Shown here one piece after another: positions 1-9,202 of a stretch of 64,000 nt of DNA. Below the pieces are notes generated by a model, which was not told where the DNA came from, did not search any database, and worked only from the letters and a program-made list of their open reading frames with translations. Origin of the DNA: Ruegeria halocynthiae (lineage in GTDB: Bacteria > Pseudomonadota > Alphaproteobacteria > Rhodobacterales > Rhodobacteraceae); the NCBI RefSeq assembly GCF_000743705.1, contig NZ_JQEZ01000002.1, positions 678,862 through 742,861 on the forward strand. The letters are read 5' to 3'. Every line of letters begins with the position of its first letter. Position 1 is the first letter of the stretch. The position numbers and the translations under genes are program-made.

Positions 1-1531
1 ACAGCGCCAGCACCATCCCAACCAGCGCCATAACCGCCGCAACCAACATGGCGCTGTCAAAGGCGTTGTCCAGCAAATCCCGCAGGGCTTTGGCCAAGGC
101 AACGCTGGACGGCGGATCCATACCTGCCAGCAACTGCTGTATCTGACTGGGTGTGCCATGGGTTAGCGCGTGGGCCAGATCCGCGCGTTGGGTCGAACCG
201 GTCGGCAAGGCGTCGATCACCTCGGACAGGCCCCGACGGGTGGTGATGGCCTCGGCCAGGCCGCCGACCACAGCGCCCAGCGTGGCCCCGAAATACAGGC
301 AGGCATTGATCACACCCGATCCCTGCCCTACGTGTTCTTCGGGCAGCAGTCGCAGGCCAAGGCGCGGCAGCAGTGAGAAACAAATCCCCAGACCAACCCC
401 AACGATCATCAGCTTCCACCATATCCCGGCATATTGCGTTGAATTCGTGGTCGTCATCAGCAGCAGAAAACCAACCGACATCGCCCCCAGGCCAAACGCA
501 ATGGGCCATCGAAAACTGTAGGGGGCCAGAAACCGGGGCGCGGTGACCGAGATAACAAACATGCTGAGGCTGAGCGGCATGATCGACAGCCCCGCCCCGA
601 TCGAGCTATAGCCAAACGCATCCGGCGACTGCACGAAGGTGTTGAAATACACAAAGAAGCAGAACAGCGTAAAGCCGGTAATGAACATGCCCGCCGCGGC
701 CATGAAATACCGGGGATGCCGGAAATAACGCAGTTCGATCAGCGGGTCGTCACTGCGGCGCGAGACGATAACCAAAACCACAGTTGCCACCGCCGCCACG
801 CCCAACGGGACCAACGTGAGCGGCGTGGCCCAGCCGTTGCTCTCGCCATTGCTGAGGGCAAAAGACAACGGCCCAAGAAACAACAGCAATGCAAACGCAC
901 CGGGATAGTCGAATTCGGCCCCGGCAAGGCGGGTATCGGGCACGTATTTCCTTTTGCTGACGTGCAGGCCGATGGCAAAGGCCGCGGCAAGCAACACCAG
1001 ATCGGTCGCGAAAACAGCCCGCCAGCTGATGTAATGCGCAAAGGCGCCGCCTACGATTGGTCCGACGCCGATTGCCAATCCCACAACGGCACCCCAGGCC
1101 CCGGTGACGCTGGCCCGTTGCGCCTCGGGGGTGGCCGCCGTCAGCAAGGACAGCGAGGTGCCGAACAGGGCCGCCGCCCCGGCCCCCTGCGCCCCGCGAC
1201 CAACCAGCAGCATGGCCCCGTCCTGCGCAATCAAGACCAAGGCTGATCCGAAGGCAAAGACGATCATTCCAACGAAAAATACGCCCATCTTGCCGGTGAT
1301 ATCGCCCAGACGGCTGACGATGGTAACCAGTGTGGCGCTGGCCACGGTATAAGTTGCCATCACCCATTGCAGTCCCGAAAGGGTCAGGTCGAATTCAGCC
1401 TTCAGGTTTGGCAAAATGGTCGCGACGGCGGTGGTGTTAAAGCCGACAACCATCATACAGATCGCCGTCATCGCCAATACGGTGCGCGCGCGCCCGTCCT
1501 GCGTTGTTTCCGCTGCGCTTTGGTCGCTCAT
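1..1531 (-). CDS. MFS transporter, DHA2 (14-TM drug efflux) type, C-terminus cut by window edge
   Basis: About 510 codons are visible and the reading frame is still open at base 1, so the C-terminus lies outside the window. The protein is strongly hydrophobic. It has the MFS motif A region (RLGDITGKMGVF, near residue 60) and the antiporter motif C (GVGPIVGG) after about residue 140, which together point to a proton-driven DHA2 exporter of the EmrB/QacA type. The start is the ATG at 1531, followed by a short polar N-terminus (MSDQSAAETTQDG). Substrate cannot be read from sequence. It is transcribed in the same direction as nothing obvious upstream; the next gene (AEC transporter) is also on the minus strand but ends 80 bp before it. 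Confidence 0.8.
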   Translation of the reverse strand, partial: MSDQSAAETTQDGRARTVLAMTAICMMVVGFNTTAVATILPNLKAEFDLTLSGLQWVMATYTVASATLVTIVSRLGDITGKMGVFFVGMIVFAFGSALVLIAQDGAMLLVGRGAQGAGAAALFGTSLSLLTAATPEAQRASVTGAWGAVVGLAIGVGPIVGGAFAHYISWRAVFATDLVLLAAAFAIGLHVSKRKYVPDTRLAGAEFDYPGAFALLLFLGPLSFALSNGESNGWATPLTLVPLGVAAVATVVLVIVSRRSDDPLIELRYFRHPRYFMAAAGMFITGFTLFCFFVYFNTFVQSPDAFGYSSIGAGLSIMPLSLSMFVISVTAPRFLAPYSFRWPIAFGLGAMSVGFLLLMTTTNSTQYAGIWWKLMIVGVGLGICFSLLPRLGLRLLPEEHVGQGSGVINACLYFGATLGAVVGGLAEAITTRRGLSEVIDALPTGSTQRADLAHALTHGTPSQIQQLLAGMDPPSSVALAKALRDLLDNAFDSAMLVAAVMALVGMVLAL

Positions 1532-1611
1532 CACCTGGCCCTGTATCTGTGGCTGTTTGGCATAACTTATCAGAAGTTAAGCGATTTTCGCCGTCACGCA
1601 TAGGGTGCGCA

Positions 1612-2490
1612 TCAAACCCAATAGGACAAAGCAACCGGCAGCACGATGATTGTGGCCAGCGTCGACACCAGAATGAACCCGGCCACATCCGGCCCGTATT
1701 CCGGCACGTGTTCATCAATGAACAGGTAGGTCGCCACCGAAGACGGCATCAGGCAGCACAGGATCACCGCACCGCGTTCCGCCCCTGAAAATCCGAATAC
1801 CCAGACCAGCCCGCTGGCAATCAGCACCGCCATCACCAGATGCAGGACCGTCAGCAAGACCGCGCGGCTGAGGTTTTTGATCTGCAATGTCTCCAACGTA
1901 TGGCCCAACGTCAGCAACATCAGCGGGATCGAGAGCCCTCCGAGAATATCGAAAGACTTGGCGACGGGCTGCGGCAGCCTGTAACCGGTGGTCATCAGGA
2001 TCAAGGACAGGATCACCGCGTAGATTATGGGCGACGTTGCAAGCTTCTTGGCCGAGAATTCCCCGGCGGGAATCCACATGCCCAGCGTGAAGATGCTGAC
2101 CAGAACAACAACTACAAACCCCATCGTATAGGCCATGCCGGTATCCCCCAGCGCCAGCAGGGTGATCGGCAGGCCGATATTGCCGACATTGCCATGCATC
2201 AACGGCGTCAAAAACGCCCGCACCGGCAACCCCATCGCCTTTAGCGCAACAAACCCCAGCACGCCAAACCCGACAATCGCCAGAGCGGCGGCAGCCATCA
2301 CATCCAGAAACGTGCCAACGGCAATCTTGGTGGTCGACAGATGCGAAATGATCAGCGTCGGATAACCGACCCGGGACACGATCCCGCCGATGATCTTGTT
2401 GTCAAACGGCGCTTTGATCAGGGCCAGCGCGTATCCGATTCCAGCACAGATCAGTACCGGCAGGACCACGTTCAGAACGTTCAGAAACAT
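1612..2490 (-). CDS. AEC family transporter (auxin efflux carrier-like permease)
   Basis: A 292-residue membrane protein with about ten hydrophobic segments and the AEC hallmark layout: two five-helix halves separated by a short polar stretch near residues 155-165. The N-terminus MFLNVLNVVLPVLICAG is typical of the family. AEC permeases in bacteria export or take up small organic acids such as malate or malonate; the substrate here is unknown. I chose the ATG at 2490; an in-frame GTG nine bases upstream (2499) would add three residues. Length is normal for the family. No linked enzyme suggests a substrate. Confidence 0.8.
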   Translation of the reverse strand: MFLNVLNVVLPVLICAGIGYALALIKAPFDNKIIGGIVSRVGYPTLIISHLSTTKIAVGTFLDVMAAAALAIVGFGVLGFVALKAMGLPVRAFLTPLMHGNVGNIGLPITLLALGDTGMAYTMGFVVVVLVSIFTLGMWIPAGEFSAKKLATSPIIYAVILSLILMTTGYRLPQPVAKSFDILGGLSIPLMLLTLGHTLETLQIKNLSRAVLLTVLHLVMAVLIASGLVWVFGFSGAERGAVILCCLMPSSVATYLFIDEHVPEYGPDVAGFILVSTLATIIVLPVALSYWV

Positions 2491-2716
2491 ATGGTCCACT
2501 TGGCGCCCCTATCGCAAACAGCTGTCCAGAACAGTGAAACAGGGCGGTAATTTTGGCAAGCGCGCAGACTAACCCGCCCCCACGCCTTGGTTTTCCAAGT
2601 CAGGGCCTATTATCACACTGCAACAATGCTTGGGGTTCTTCCCTTCCAGCGTTCCACAACATATAGTGGCCTGTAACAACGTGTGGCTAAACACGGCGGG
2701 ACATGGGAATACAGGC

Positions 2717-3526
2717 ATGGCACATATCATCGTAGTGGGGAACGAGAAGGGCGGCGCGGGCAAATCGACCGTGTCGATGCATGTGGCCACCGCGCTGGCG
2801 CGACTGGGGCACAAGGTCAGCACGCTGGACCTGGACCTGCGGCAACGCAGTCTTGGACGGTACTTTGAAAACCGCGGCAACTTTTTGAACGGGTCCGAAG
2901 TGGCCCTGCGCAGCCCCCGCCACCACGACCTGCCCGAGATCGACGCCGCCAAGCTGAAGCCCGGCGAGAACATCTATGACCATCGCCTGTCGGCCGCCGT
3001 GGCCGAGCTGGAAAGCGACAGCGACTTCATCCTGATCGACTGCCCCGGCTCGCACACGCGGCTTAGCCAGGTGGCGCATTCTTTGGCCGATACGCTGATC
3101 ACGCCGCTGAACGACAGTTTCATCGACTTTGACCTGCTGGCCCGGATCGATTCAAAGGGTGAGAAAATCCTTGGTCCGTCGGTCTATTCCGAAATGGTGT
3201 GGAACGCGCGACAGCTGCGGGCGCAGGCCGGGTTGAAGCCAATCGACTGGGTTGTCGTGCGCAACCGGGTTGGTACGCAGCGCATGGTCAACAAGGAAAA
3301 GATGCAGCGGGCGATTGAAATGCTGTCGCAGCGCATTGGCTTCCGCGTCGCCTCGGGCTTTTCCGAGCGGGTCATCTTCCGTGAGCTGTTCCCCCGCGGC
3401 TTGACCCTGCTGGACCTCAAGGATATCGGGGTCAAACAGCTGAACATCTCGAACATTGCCGCGCGTCAGGAACTGCGCGACATGATGAAAGAACTGAACC
3501 TGCCGGGCGTCGAAATCGATTTTTGA
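2717..3526 (+). CDS. mipZ: MipZ, division-plane positioning ATPase (ParA/MinD superfamily)
   Basis: A 269-residue P-loop ATPase. The deviant Walker A is KGGAGKST at residues 11-18, and the switch region LIDCPGSHTRLS lies near residue 117. Family knowledge: MipZ forms a gradient from the ParB-bound poles and inhibits FtsZ polymerisation, which places the division ring at mid-cell in alphaproteobacteria lacking MinCD. Length and the long insert after Walker A (LRQRSLGRYFENR) match MipZ rather than chromosomal ParA. The start at 2717 (MAHIIVVGNEKGG) puts the Walker A at the usual distance from the N-terminus; the open frame extends upstream to 2630, but that stretch is not protein-like. It is a lone gene with no ParB beside it, as is usual for mipZ. 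Confidence 0.9.
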   Translation: MAHIIVVGNEKGGAGKSTVSMHVATALARLGHKVSTLDLDLRQRSLGRYFENRGNFLNGSEVALRSPRHHDLPEIDAAKLKPGENIYDHRLSAAVAELESDSDFILIDCPGSHTRLSQVAHSLADTLITPLNDSFIDFDLLARIDSKGEKILGPSVYSEMVWNARQLRAQAGLKPIDWVVVRNRVGTQRMVNKEKMQRAIEMLSQRIGFRVASGFSERVIFRELFPRGLTLLDLKDIGVKQLNISNIAARQELRDMMKELNLPGVEIDF

Positions 3527-3625
3527 AGGATCACGACAAAAGCCGGTCTGCGCCTGCCGTTTCAATACGATCCCAATCCACAGATCATGGTCGGAGCCTA
3601 CACTGCGACTTTGGGCAAAGCGGCT

Positions 3626-4852
3626 TTATCGGTAAATCGTAAACAGCTCTTTCGGTTCGGGCACGCCGCGCAGCATGTATCGCCCCACTGACACCAAATC
3701 CTGGCCATCGGGTTGCGCGGCACGGGCCACATCATCCGAGATCAGAATCCGCTGCCCAAGCGACCGGTGCATTCCTGCGATCCGGGCGGTCTGGTTTACG
3801 GCCGGGCCGATCACTGTGAAATCCAACCGGCTTTCCGCGCCGATATTACCATAAAGAATCTCGCCCGCGTGCAGGGCCAGCGTATAGTTGGATACTGGCA
3901 GGTCACTGGCTGCACGGTGTGCATTCAACGTGGCCATTTGTTCTTGCAGCTTGGTCACTGCGGCCAACGCAGCACGGGCATCGGCATCAATCTCACCCAC
4001 ATCGAACATGGCCATCAGACCATCCCCCATGAACTTCAGAATACTGCCGCCGCAGGCGTGCACAACATCGACCGCAACGGCCAGATAGTCGTTCAGCATG
4101 TCGATGATCTCGTGTCCTGGCAGCTCCTCGGACAGGCTGGTGAACCCTTCAAGGTCGAAATTCCAGATCACGGCGTCGATCTGTTGCAATGATCCGCGCC
4201 GAATCTCACCCGACAGCACGCGTTGGCCCGCGTCGCGGCCCAGATAGACACGCATCAGATCCTGCGAAATCCGGGCATGGTTTGCGGATTTCAGCGCCAA
4301 CCCCAGATGCGGCAGCGCCGTTTGGATCAAAGCCAGATCGCCTTCTCCAAACCCCTCGGGCGCATTTGAAGTCCAGGACAGCAACACCCCGTCCAATGAC
4401 TTTTTCGCATCCCTTAGCCCGTTGTCGGTTGGGACGTCGGTTGCCACGCCGGTTGCAAAGTAATCGGTCGCGCCACGCTCGCGCAGTTCGTTCAGCAAAG
4501 GAAACCGGCTGGCTTCGTTCTGATCGACCAGACGTTCGTGAATATAGTCCAGCCCTTCGTTCAGGATCGCGAACAGGGGGCTTTGCTGCCAGTTTTCATT
4601 GGGTTCTTCCGAGTATTCGAATGACTTGTACTCTCCGCCCTGTCCCTGATACCAGCTATAACCGGTTCCGCCATACACCGGATGCAACGCCGACTGCGCC
4701 GCGTGAAATCGCATCAGCGGAACACCCAAATCAACCAGACGGGTGCAATAGCCGTCCAGCAGTTCTTCTTTGTCAGCGCCTTCAAGGCCGCGTGTCACCA
4801 ACCAGGTGATCAATTCGCTTGATTTCGACGCGTCAGAGCCCGAGGCTGTCAT
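3626..4852 (-). CDS. Class III adenylate/guanylate cyclase with N-terminal sensor region
   Basis: A 408-residue protein. The C-terminal 180 residues form a class III nucleotidyl cyclase domain with the metal-site segment NFDLEGFTSLSEEL, the core motif KFMGDGLMAMF and the LDFTVIGPAVNQTARI strand. The N-terminal about 200 residues are predicted soluble and GAF-like in character; no transmembrane segment is seen, so it is probably a cytoplasmic sensor cyclase. I chose the ATG at 4852 (MTASGSDASKSS); an in-frame ATG at 4873 would add seven residues. It sits alone between mipZ (convergent) and a MarR regulator gene. The domain is clear; the choice of cAMP versus cGMP and the input signal are not determined. 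Confidence 0.8.
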   Translation of the reverse strand: MTASGSDASKSSELITWLVTRGLEGADKEELLDGYCTRLVDLGVPLMRFHAAQSALHPVYGGTGYSWYQGQGGEYKSFEYSEEPNENWQQSPLFAILNEGLDYIHERLVDQNEASRFPLLNELRERGATDYFATGVATDVPTDNGLRDAKKSLDGVLLSWTSNAPEGFGEGDLALIQTALPHLGLALKSANHARISQDLMRVYLGRDAGQRVLSGEIRRGSLQQIDAVIWNFDLEGFTSLSEELPGHEIIDMLNDYLAVAVDVVHACGGSILKFMGDGLMAMFDVGEIDADARAALAAVTKLQEQMATLNAHRAASDLPVSNYTLALHAGEILYGNIGAESRLDFTVIGPAVNQTARIAGMHRSLGQRILISDDVARAAQPDGQDLVSVGRYMLRGVPEPKELFTIYR

Positions 4853-4913
4853 ATCACGTTCCTGTGTCCGCATTGGATTTCATCTGGGGGCAATTGCACC
4901 GAATTACCAGTGC

Positions 4914-5366
4914 TCAGCCCATATGCGCCAGCCGTCGCAGCATTTTGCGCAACAAAGCGGTCTCATCTTTGCTGAACTTCCCGGCAAGCTTCGCATCATA
5001 TTGTTCCGCGATGCCACGCAGTTCGTGATAGACTGACTGCCCCGGGGTGGTCAGTTGCAAAAGCTCGACCCGACGGTCCGTCTCGCTGCGCGTGCGTGAC
5101 AGGTAACGTCGGTGCTCCAGCTTGCGCACTGCACGGCTGATCTTGGTTTTGTGGATCTTGGCCCGGTCACCGATTTCCTTCGCCGTCATCCCGCCGTAAT
5201 TGCCCAGATGGAACAACACCCGCCATTCCGTGCGCAGCATCCCATAGCGGTCCTTGTAGACCTTTTGAAACTCTAACGAACTTTCCTCGGCTGCGCGGTT
5301 CAGCAGGTAGGGCAGGAAATCACGCAGATTAAAGTCATCTTTTTTGTCGAAACTGTCTTCTGTCAT
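4914..5366 (-). CDS. MarR family transcriptional regulator, probable regulator of the homogentisate cluster
   Basis: A 150-residue winged-helix protein. The central part has the MarR pattern: a recognition region EIGDRAKIHKTKISRAVRKLE followed by the wing RYLSRTRSETDRRVELLQLT. MarR proteins act as dimers that leave their operator on binding a small, often aromatic, ligand. It is transcribed divergently from hmgA with only 57 bp between the two coding regions, and a TAGTT-N8-AACTA palindrome lies in that gap. From this I infer that it controls hmgA-fahA and the following genes in response to a phenolic intermediate. The inducer is not known. Confidence 0.85.
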   Translation of the reverse strand: MTEDSFDKKDDFNLRDFLPYLLNRAAEESSLEFQKVYKDRYGMLRTEWRVLFHLGNYGGMTAKEIGDRAKIHKTKISRAVRKLEHRRYLSRTRSETDRRVELLQLTTPGQSVYHELRGIAEQYDAKLAGKFSKDETALLRKMLRRLAHMG

Positions 5367-5372
5367 ACTTGT

Positions 5373-5390
5373 TAGTTACAAAATCAACTA
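5373..5390. promoter_or_regulatory. Candidate MarR operator between the marR-type gene and hmgA
   Basis: Perfect inverted repeat TAGTT-N8-AACTA in the 57-bp divergent gap, 7 bp upstream of the regulator start and 33 bp upstream of the hmgA start. Size and symmetry suit a MarR dimer. Assignment to this regulator is inference from position. Confidence 0.45.
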
Positions 5391-5423
5391 TTATCCGACA
5401 AGCAGCAAATGGAGGAACACTGG

Positions 5424-6779
5424 ATGAACCATCCGACTGATCCGCATACACTGACGCAGGCCAGCACCCCGGTTGGTACGCAAGCGGGCTATATGCCCGG
5501 CTTTGGCAATGACTTCGAAACCGAGGCCCTGCCGGGTGCGCTGCCGCAAGGAATGAACAGCCCGCAACGGTGCAATTATGGCCTGTACGGCGAACAGCTT
5601 AGCGGGACGGCTTTTACCGCCAATCCGCCCGAACGGACGTGGTGCTATCGTATCCGGCCATCCGTCAAACATTCGCATCGCTATGAAAAGATTGATCTGC
5701 CCTATTGGAAATCCGCCCCCTGCGTCGATCCTGATGTGGTCAGCCTGGGCCAGTACCGGTGGGATGCGGTTCCGCATACCGATGAAGGTCTCACCTGGCT
5801 GACGGGTATGCGCACGATGACCACGGCCGGGGATGTGAACACGCAGGTCGGCATGGCATGTCACATCTATCTGGCCACTGAATCCATGGTGGACGACTAT
5901 TTCTTCTCGGCCGATTCCGAGCTGTTGGTGGTGCCACAAGAAGGCCGCCTACGCTTTGCCACTGAGCTGGGCGTCATTGATGTAGAACCCAAAGAGATCG
6001 CCATCCTGCCACGCGGCCTGGTGTACCGGGTCGAAGTGCTGGAAGGCCCCGCTCGCGGCTTTGTCTGCGAAAATTACGGTCAGAAGTTCGAATTGCCTGG
6101 CCGTGGACCCATCGGCGCGAATTGCATGGCTAATCCACGGGACTTCAAAGCGCCGGTGGCTGCATTCGAAGACCGCGAGGTGCCCTCGACTGTGACCGTC
6201 AAATGGTGCGGGCAGTTCCACACCACCAAGATCGGGCAAAGCCCACTGGACGTGGTGGCGTGGCACGGCAATTACGCGCCCTATAAATACGACCTGCGCA
6301 CCTATTGTCCGGTCGGTGCGATCCTGTTCGATCACCCCGATCCGTCGATTTTTACTGTCCTGACCGCGCCTTCGGGACAACCGGGCACCGCCAATATCGA
6401 CTTTGTCCTGTTCCGCGAACGCTGGATGGTGGCCGAGGATACATTCCGCCCACCCTGGTACCACAAGAACATCATGTCGGAACTGATGGGCAACATTTAC
6501 GGCCAGTATGATGCCAAACCGCAGGGCTTTGTTCCCGGCGGCACCAGCCTGCACAACATGATGCTGCCACATGGCCCGGACCGGGACGCCTTTGAAAAGG
6601 CGTCGAATTCCAATCTGGGCCCGGACAAACTGGATAATACCATGTCCTTCATGTTCGAAACCCGGTTCCCGCAACACCTGACACCGTTTGCCGCCAATGA
6701 GGCACCGTTGCAGGATGACTATATCGATTGCTGGACGTCGCTTGAAAAGAAGTTCGACGGCACACCGGGCAAAAAATAG
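5424..6779 (+). CDS. hmgA: Homogentisate 1,2-dioxygenase
   Basis: A 451-residue enzyme that opens the ring of homogentisate to maleylacetoacetate using Fe(II) and O2, the central step of tyrosine and phenylalanine breakdown. The iron ligands are visible: His347 and Glu353 in [11 protein letters not shown] and His383 in NMMLPHGPD, with the same 30-residue Glu-His spacing as the human enzyme. The N-terminal [16 protein letters not shown] is a family hallmark. The start at 5424 is preceded by a strong GGAGGA at 5411-5416; an in-frame ATG at 5409 would overlap that ribosome site and is rejected. It is first in a run with fahA, the MBL gene, a FAD monooxygenase, DUF2783 and maiA. Confidence 0.97.
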   Translation: MNHPTDPHTLTQASTPVGTQAGYMPGFGNDFETEALPGALPQGMNSPQRCNYGLYGEQLSGTAFTANPPERTWCYRIRPSVKHSHRYEKIDLPYWKSAPCVDPDVVSLGQYRWDAVPHTDEGLTWLTGMRTMTTAGDVNTQVGMACHIYLATESMVDDYFFSADSELLVVPQEGRLRFATELGVIDVEPKEIAILPRGLVYRVEVLEGPARGFVCENYGQKFELPGRGPIGANCMANPRDFKAPVAAFEDREVPSTVTVKWCGQFHTTKIGQSPLDVVAWHGNYAPYKYDLRTYCPVGAILFDHPDPSIFTVLTAPSGQPGTANIDFVLFRERWMVAEDTFRPPWYHKNIMSELMGNIYGQYDAKPQGFVPGGTSLHNMMLPHGPDRDAFEKASNSNLGPDKLDNTMSFMFETRFPQHLTPFAANEAPLQDDYIDCWTSLEKKFDGTPGKK

Positions 6780-6790
6780 GTTCTATTGGC

Positions 6791-6823
6791 GGTCCAAGAT
6801 TTTTCGACGAAAAATCTTGGACC
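6791..6823. repeat. Intercistronic palindrome, 16-bp arms
   Basis: Perfect inverted repeat: arm GGTCCAAGATTTTTCG, one central A, then the exact complement. It lies between hmgA and fahA. The core AGATTTTTCG-A-CGAAAAATCT recurs between dgcA and dgcN at 24580-24610, so it is a dispersed intergenic element rather than a site specific to this operon. As RNA it would form a stable hairpin, which may protect the upstream message or weaken read-through. Confidence 0.7.
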
Positions 6824-6845
6824 CTGACACAGGTTTGGAGACAAG

Positions 6846-8102
6846 ATGCCATTGATGAAATCCTGGGTGGCTTCGGCTAATGACGCAGCCCACCCGTTCC
6901 CGTTGAACAATCTGCCCTACGGGGTCTTTTCCACAGCGGGAACCGACCCGAGATGTGGCGTGGCCATTGGCGACATGATTCTGGACGTCTCGACCGCCGA
7001 GGCCGAAGGTTTGATTACCCTGATGGATGAGCCTCTGTTCGATCTGCCATTCTGGAACCCGCTGATGGAGGAAGGCCCCGCCGTCTGGGCCGCCCTGCGG
7101 GATCGGCTTACCACCCTGCTGGCCGAAGGCGCCGACCAACAAGACGCGATCGCCCCCTTTCTGGTCGCCCAGCAAGACGCCGAGATGCATATGCCGTTTG
7201 CGGTCAGCGAATACACCGATTTCTATGCCGGGCGTCACCATGCCCAGAACGTTGGAACAATGTTCCGTGGGCCGGAAAATGCACTGCCGCCGAACTGGCT
7301 GCATATCCCGATCGGCTATAACGGCCGCGCGTCGTCGGTTGTGGTCTCGGACACCGATATCCGCCGGCCCTGGGGACAGCTGAAATCCCCCGATCAGGAA
7401 TTGCCTGCCTTTCTGCCCAGCCGCCGGTTCGATATCGAGCTTGAGATGGGCGCGATTGTCGGCACGCCGTCCGATGGACCGATCTCGGTTCAAGAGGCGG
7501 ATGATAACATCTTTGGCTATGTTTTGCTGAATGACTGGTCTGCGCGCGACATCCAGGCGTGGGAATACCAGCCGCTGGGCCCTTTTCAGGCCAAGGCGAC
7601 CGCAACCTCGATCAGCCCGTGGATCGTGACCAAAGCCGCGTTGGACCCATTCCGCTGTGACACGCCAAAACGTGAGTTCGAATTGCTGGATCACCTGAAG
7701 GACTGCGGTCCCATGCTCTATGACATTGATCTGGCAATCACCATGGCGCCAGAGGGCGGGGATGCCACTACCATTGCGCGGACGAACTACAAGGAAATGT
7801 ACTATTCCGCTGCACAGCAACTGGCCCATCACAGCACGTCGGGTTGCCCGATGAACGCTGGCGATCTGTTGGGGTCGGGCACGATTTCGGGGCCGACCAA
7901 ACCCGAACGCGGATCATTGCTGGAACTTAGCTGGGGTGGGAAAGAACCGCTGACGCTGGACAGCGGCGAGACCCGCAGCTTTATCGAAGATGGCGACACG
8001 CTGACCCTGAAAGGTGCCGCCAAAGGCGACGGCTATACCGTGGGCTTTGGCGAATGTGTCGGCACTGTCCAGCCCGCCCTTGAAAACCCATACGCACGAT
8101 AA
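6846..8102 (+). CDS. fahA: Fumarylacetoacetase
   Basis: A 418-residue hydrolase that splits fumarylacetoacetate into fumarate and acetoacetate, the last step of the homogentisate pathway. The N-terminal FAH domain begins with the typical FPLNNLPYGVFS. The catalytic and metal-binding segments are in place: DFYAGRHHAQNVG (Asp ligand and catalytic His), FDIELEMGAIVG (two Glu ligands) and NDWSARDIQAWEYQPLGPF (Asp ligand). Length matches the 420-residue family norm. It follows hmgA by 66 bp, with a palindrome in between, and is followed 10 bp later by the MBL-fold gene, so co-transcription is likely. Confidence 0.97.
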   Translation: MPLMKSWVASANDAAHPFPLNNLPYGVFSTAGTDPRCGVAIGDMILDVSTAEAEGLITLMDEPLFDLPFWNPLMEEGPAVWAALRDRLTTLLAEGADQQDAIAPFLVAQQDAEMHMPFAVSEYTDFYAGRHHAQNVGTMFRGPENALPPNWLHIPIGYNGRASSVVVSDTDIRRPWGQLKSPDQELPAFLPSRRFDIELEMGAIVGTPSDGPISVQEADDNIFGYVLLNDWSARDIQAWEYQPLGPFQAKATATSISPWIVTKAALDPFRCDTPKREFELLDHLKDCGPMLYDIDLAITMAPEGGDATTIARTNYKEMYYSAAQQLAHHSTSGCPMNAGDLLGSGTISGPTKPERGSLLELSWGGKEPLTLDSGETRSFIEDGDTLTLKGAAKGDGYTVGFGECVGTVQPALENPYAR

Positions 8103-8112
8103 GGAACCCATC

Positions 8113-9063
8113 ATGGCCAAGGCATTCGCGTCCCAGGGGGACATGTCGGAAAAGAAAATCTCATTCACCGAAGTTGGCGAGGGCCTGTATGCCTTCACCG
8201 CCGAGGGTGACCCGAACTCGGGCGTTATTATCGGCGATGACAGCGTGATGATCGTCGAGGCGCAGGCGACCCCGCGTCTGGCCAACAAGGTGATCGAATG
8301 CGTACGTTCGGTCACTGACAAGCCGATCACACATGTGGCGTTGACGCACTATCACGCGGTCCGTGTGCTGGGTGCCAGCGCCTTTGGGGCACAGCAGATT
8401 TTGATGTCGGACATGGCCCGCGCCATGGTCGTGGAGCGCGGGCAAGAGGACTGGGACAGCGAATTCCAACGCTTTCCACGCCTGTTCGAAGGCCACGAAA
8501 GCATTCCCGGCCTGACCTGGCCCACCACCACCTTCAGCGACACGATGACCGTGTATCTGGGCAAGCGCCGCATCGACCTGATGCATCTGGGCCGCGCCCA
8601 TACGGCGGGGGATATTGTTATCCATGTGCCGGATCAGAACGTGATGTTCACCGGGGACATCGTCGAATACCACTCGGCCTGCTATTGCGGTGACGGTCAT
8701 TTCAGCGACTGGGGCGACACCCTGGACGAGATCAAGTGGTTTGACGTGGACGCCATCGCACCGGGCCGGGGCAATGCGCTAGTTGGCAAGGACATGGTCA
8801 ACGCCGCCATCGAAAACACCCGCGACTTCGTCGAAAGCACCTATCGCCCGGCTGCCAAAGTCGCGGCCCGCGGCGGATCGCTGAAAGAGGCGTGGGATGC
8901 GGTACGCGCGGAATGCGACCCGAAGTTTGCCGATTATGCGATCTACGAACATTGCCTGCCTTTCAACGTTGCCCGCGCCTTTGACGAGGCGCGCGGCATC
9001 GACACCCCACGCATCTGGACCGCGCAACGCGATCTTGAGATGTGGGAGGCGCTGCAAGGCTAA
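8113..9063 (+). CDS. MBL-fold metallo-hydrolase-like protein with altered metal motif
   Basis: A 316-residue protein of the metallo-beta-lactamase fold. The first metal motif, normally HxHxDH, reads THYHAVRVLGA, so the Asp and last His are replaced by Val and Arg. Downstream ligands remain: the His in GRAHTAGD and the Asp in MFTGDIVEYHS. It may therefore bind one metal or use a different site. The start at 8113 has an AAGGAA site upstream and gives the shortest clean gap after fahA; the frame is open further upstream but overlaps fahA. Position inside the homogentisate run suggests a hydrolase or quinone-like side-product enzyme for aromatic catabolism, but the substrate is unknown. Confidence 0.75.
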   Translation: MAKAFASQGDMSEKKISFTEVGEGLYAFTAEGDPNSGVIIGDDSVMIVEAQATPRLANKVIECVRSVTDKPITHVALTHYHAVRVLGASAFGAQQILMSDMARAMVVERGQEDWDSEFQRFPRLFEGHESIPGLTWPTTTFSDTMTVYLGKRRIDLMHLGRAHTAGDIVIHVPDQNVMFTGDIVEYHSACYCGDGHFSDWGDTLDEIKWFDVDAIAPGRGNALVGKDMVNAAIENTRDFVESTYRPAAKVAARGGSLKEAWDAVRAECDPKFADYAIYEHCLPFNVARAFDEARGIDTPRIWTAQRDLEMWEALQG

Positions 9064-9069
9064 GGAAAC

Positions 9070-9104
9070 CCCGGCGCATTTGATCCAGATCGTTTTGCGC
9101 CGGG
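9070..9104 (+). terminator. Stem-loop downstream of the MBL gene
   Basis: A 9-bp stem CCCGGCGCA/TGCGCCGGG with a 17-base loop and no T-run after it, in the 139-bp gap before the FAD monooxygenase. It could be an attenuator or message-stabilising hairpin rather than a full terminator. Confidence 0.35.
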
Positions 9105-9202
9105 CCAATCAGTGAAACCATTGGCCCAGGACGTGCGGCACGCCGTTTCCATAGACCGGAGATATTGCGTCATCGCCGCCAAAGCATCGGGGGACAGAGC
9201 CC

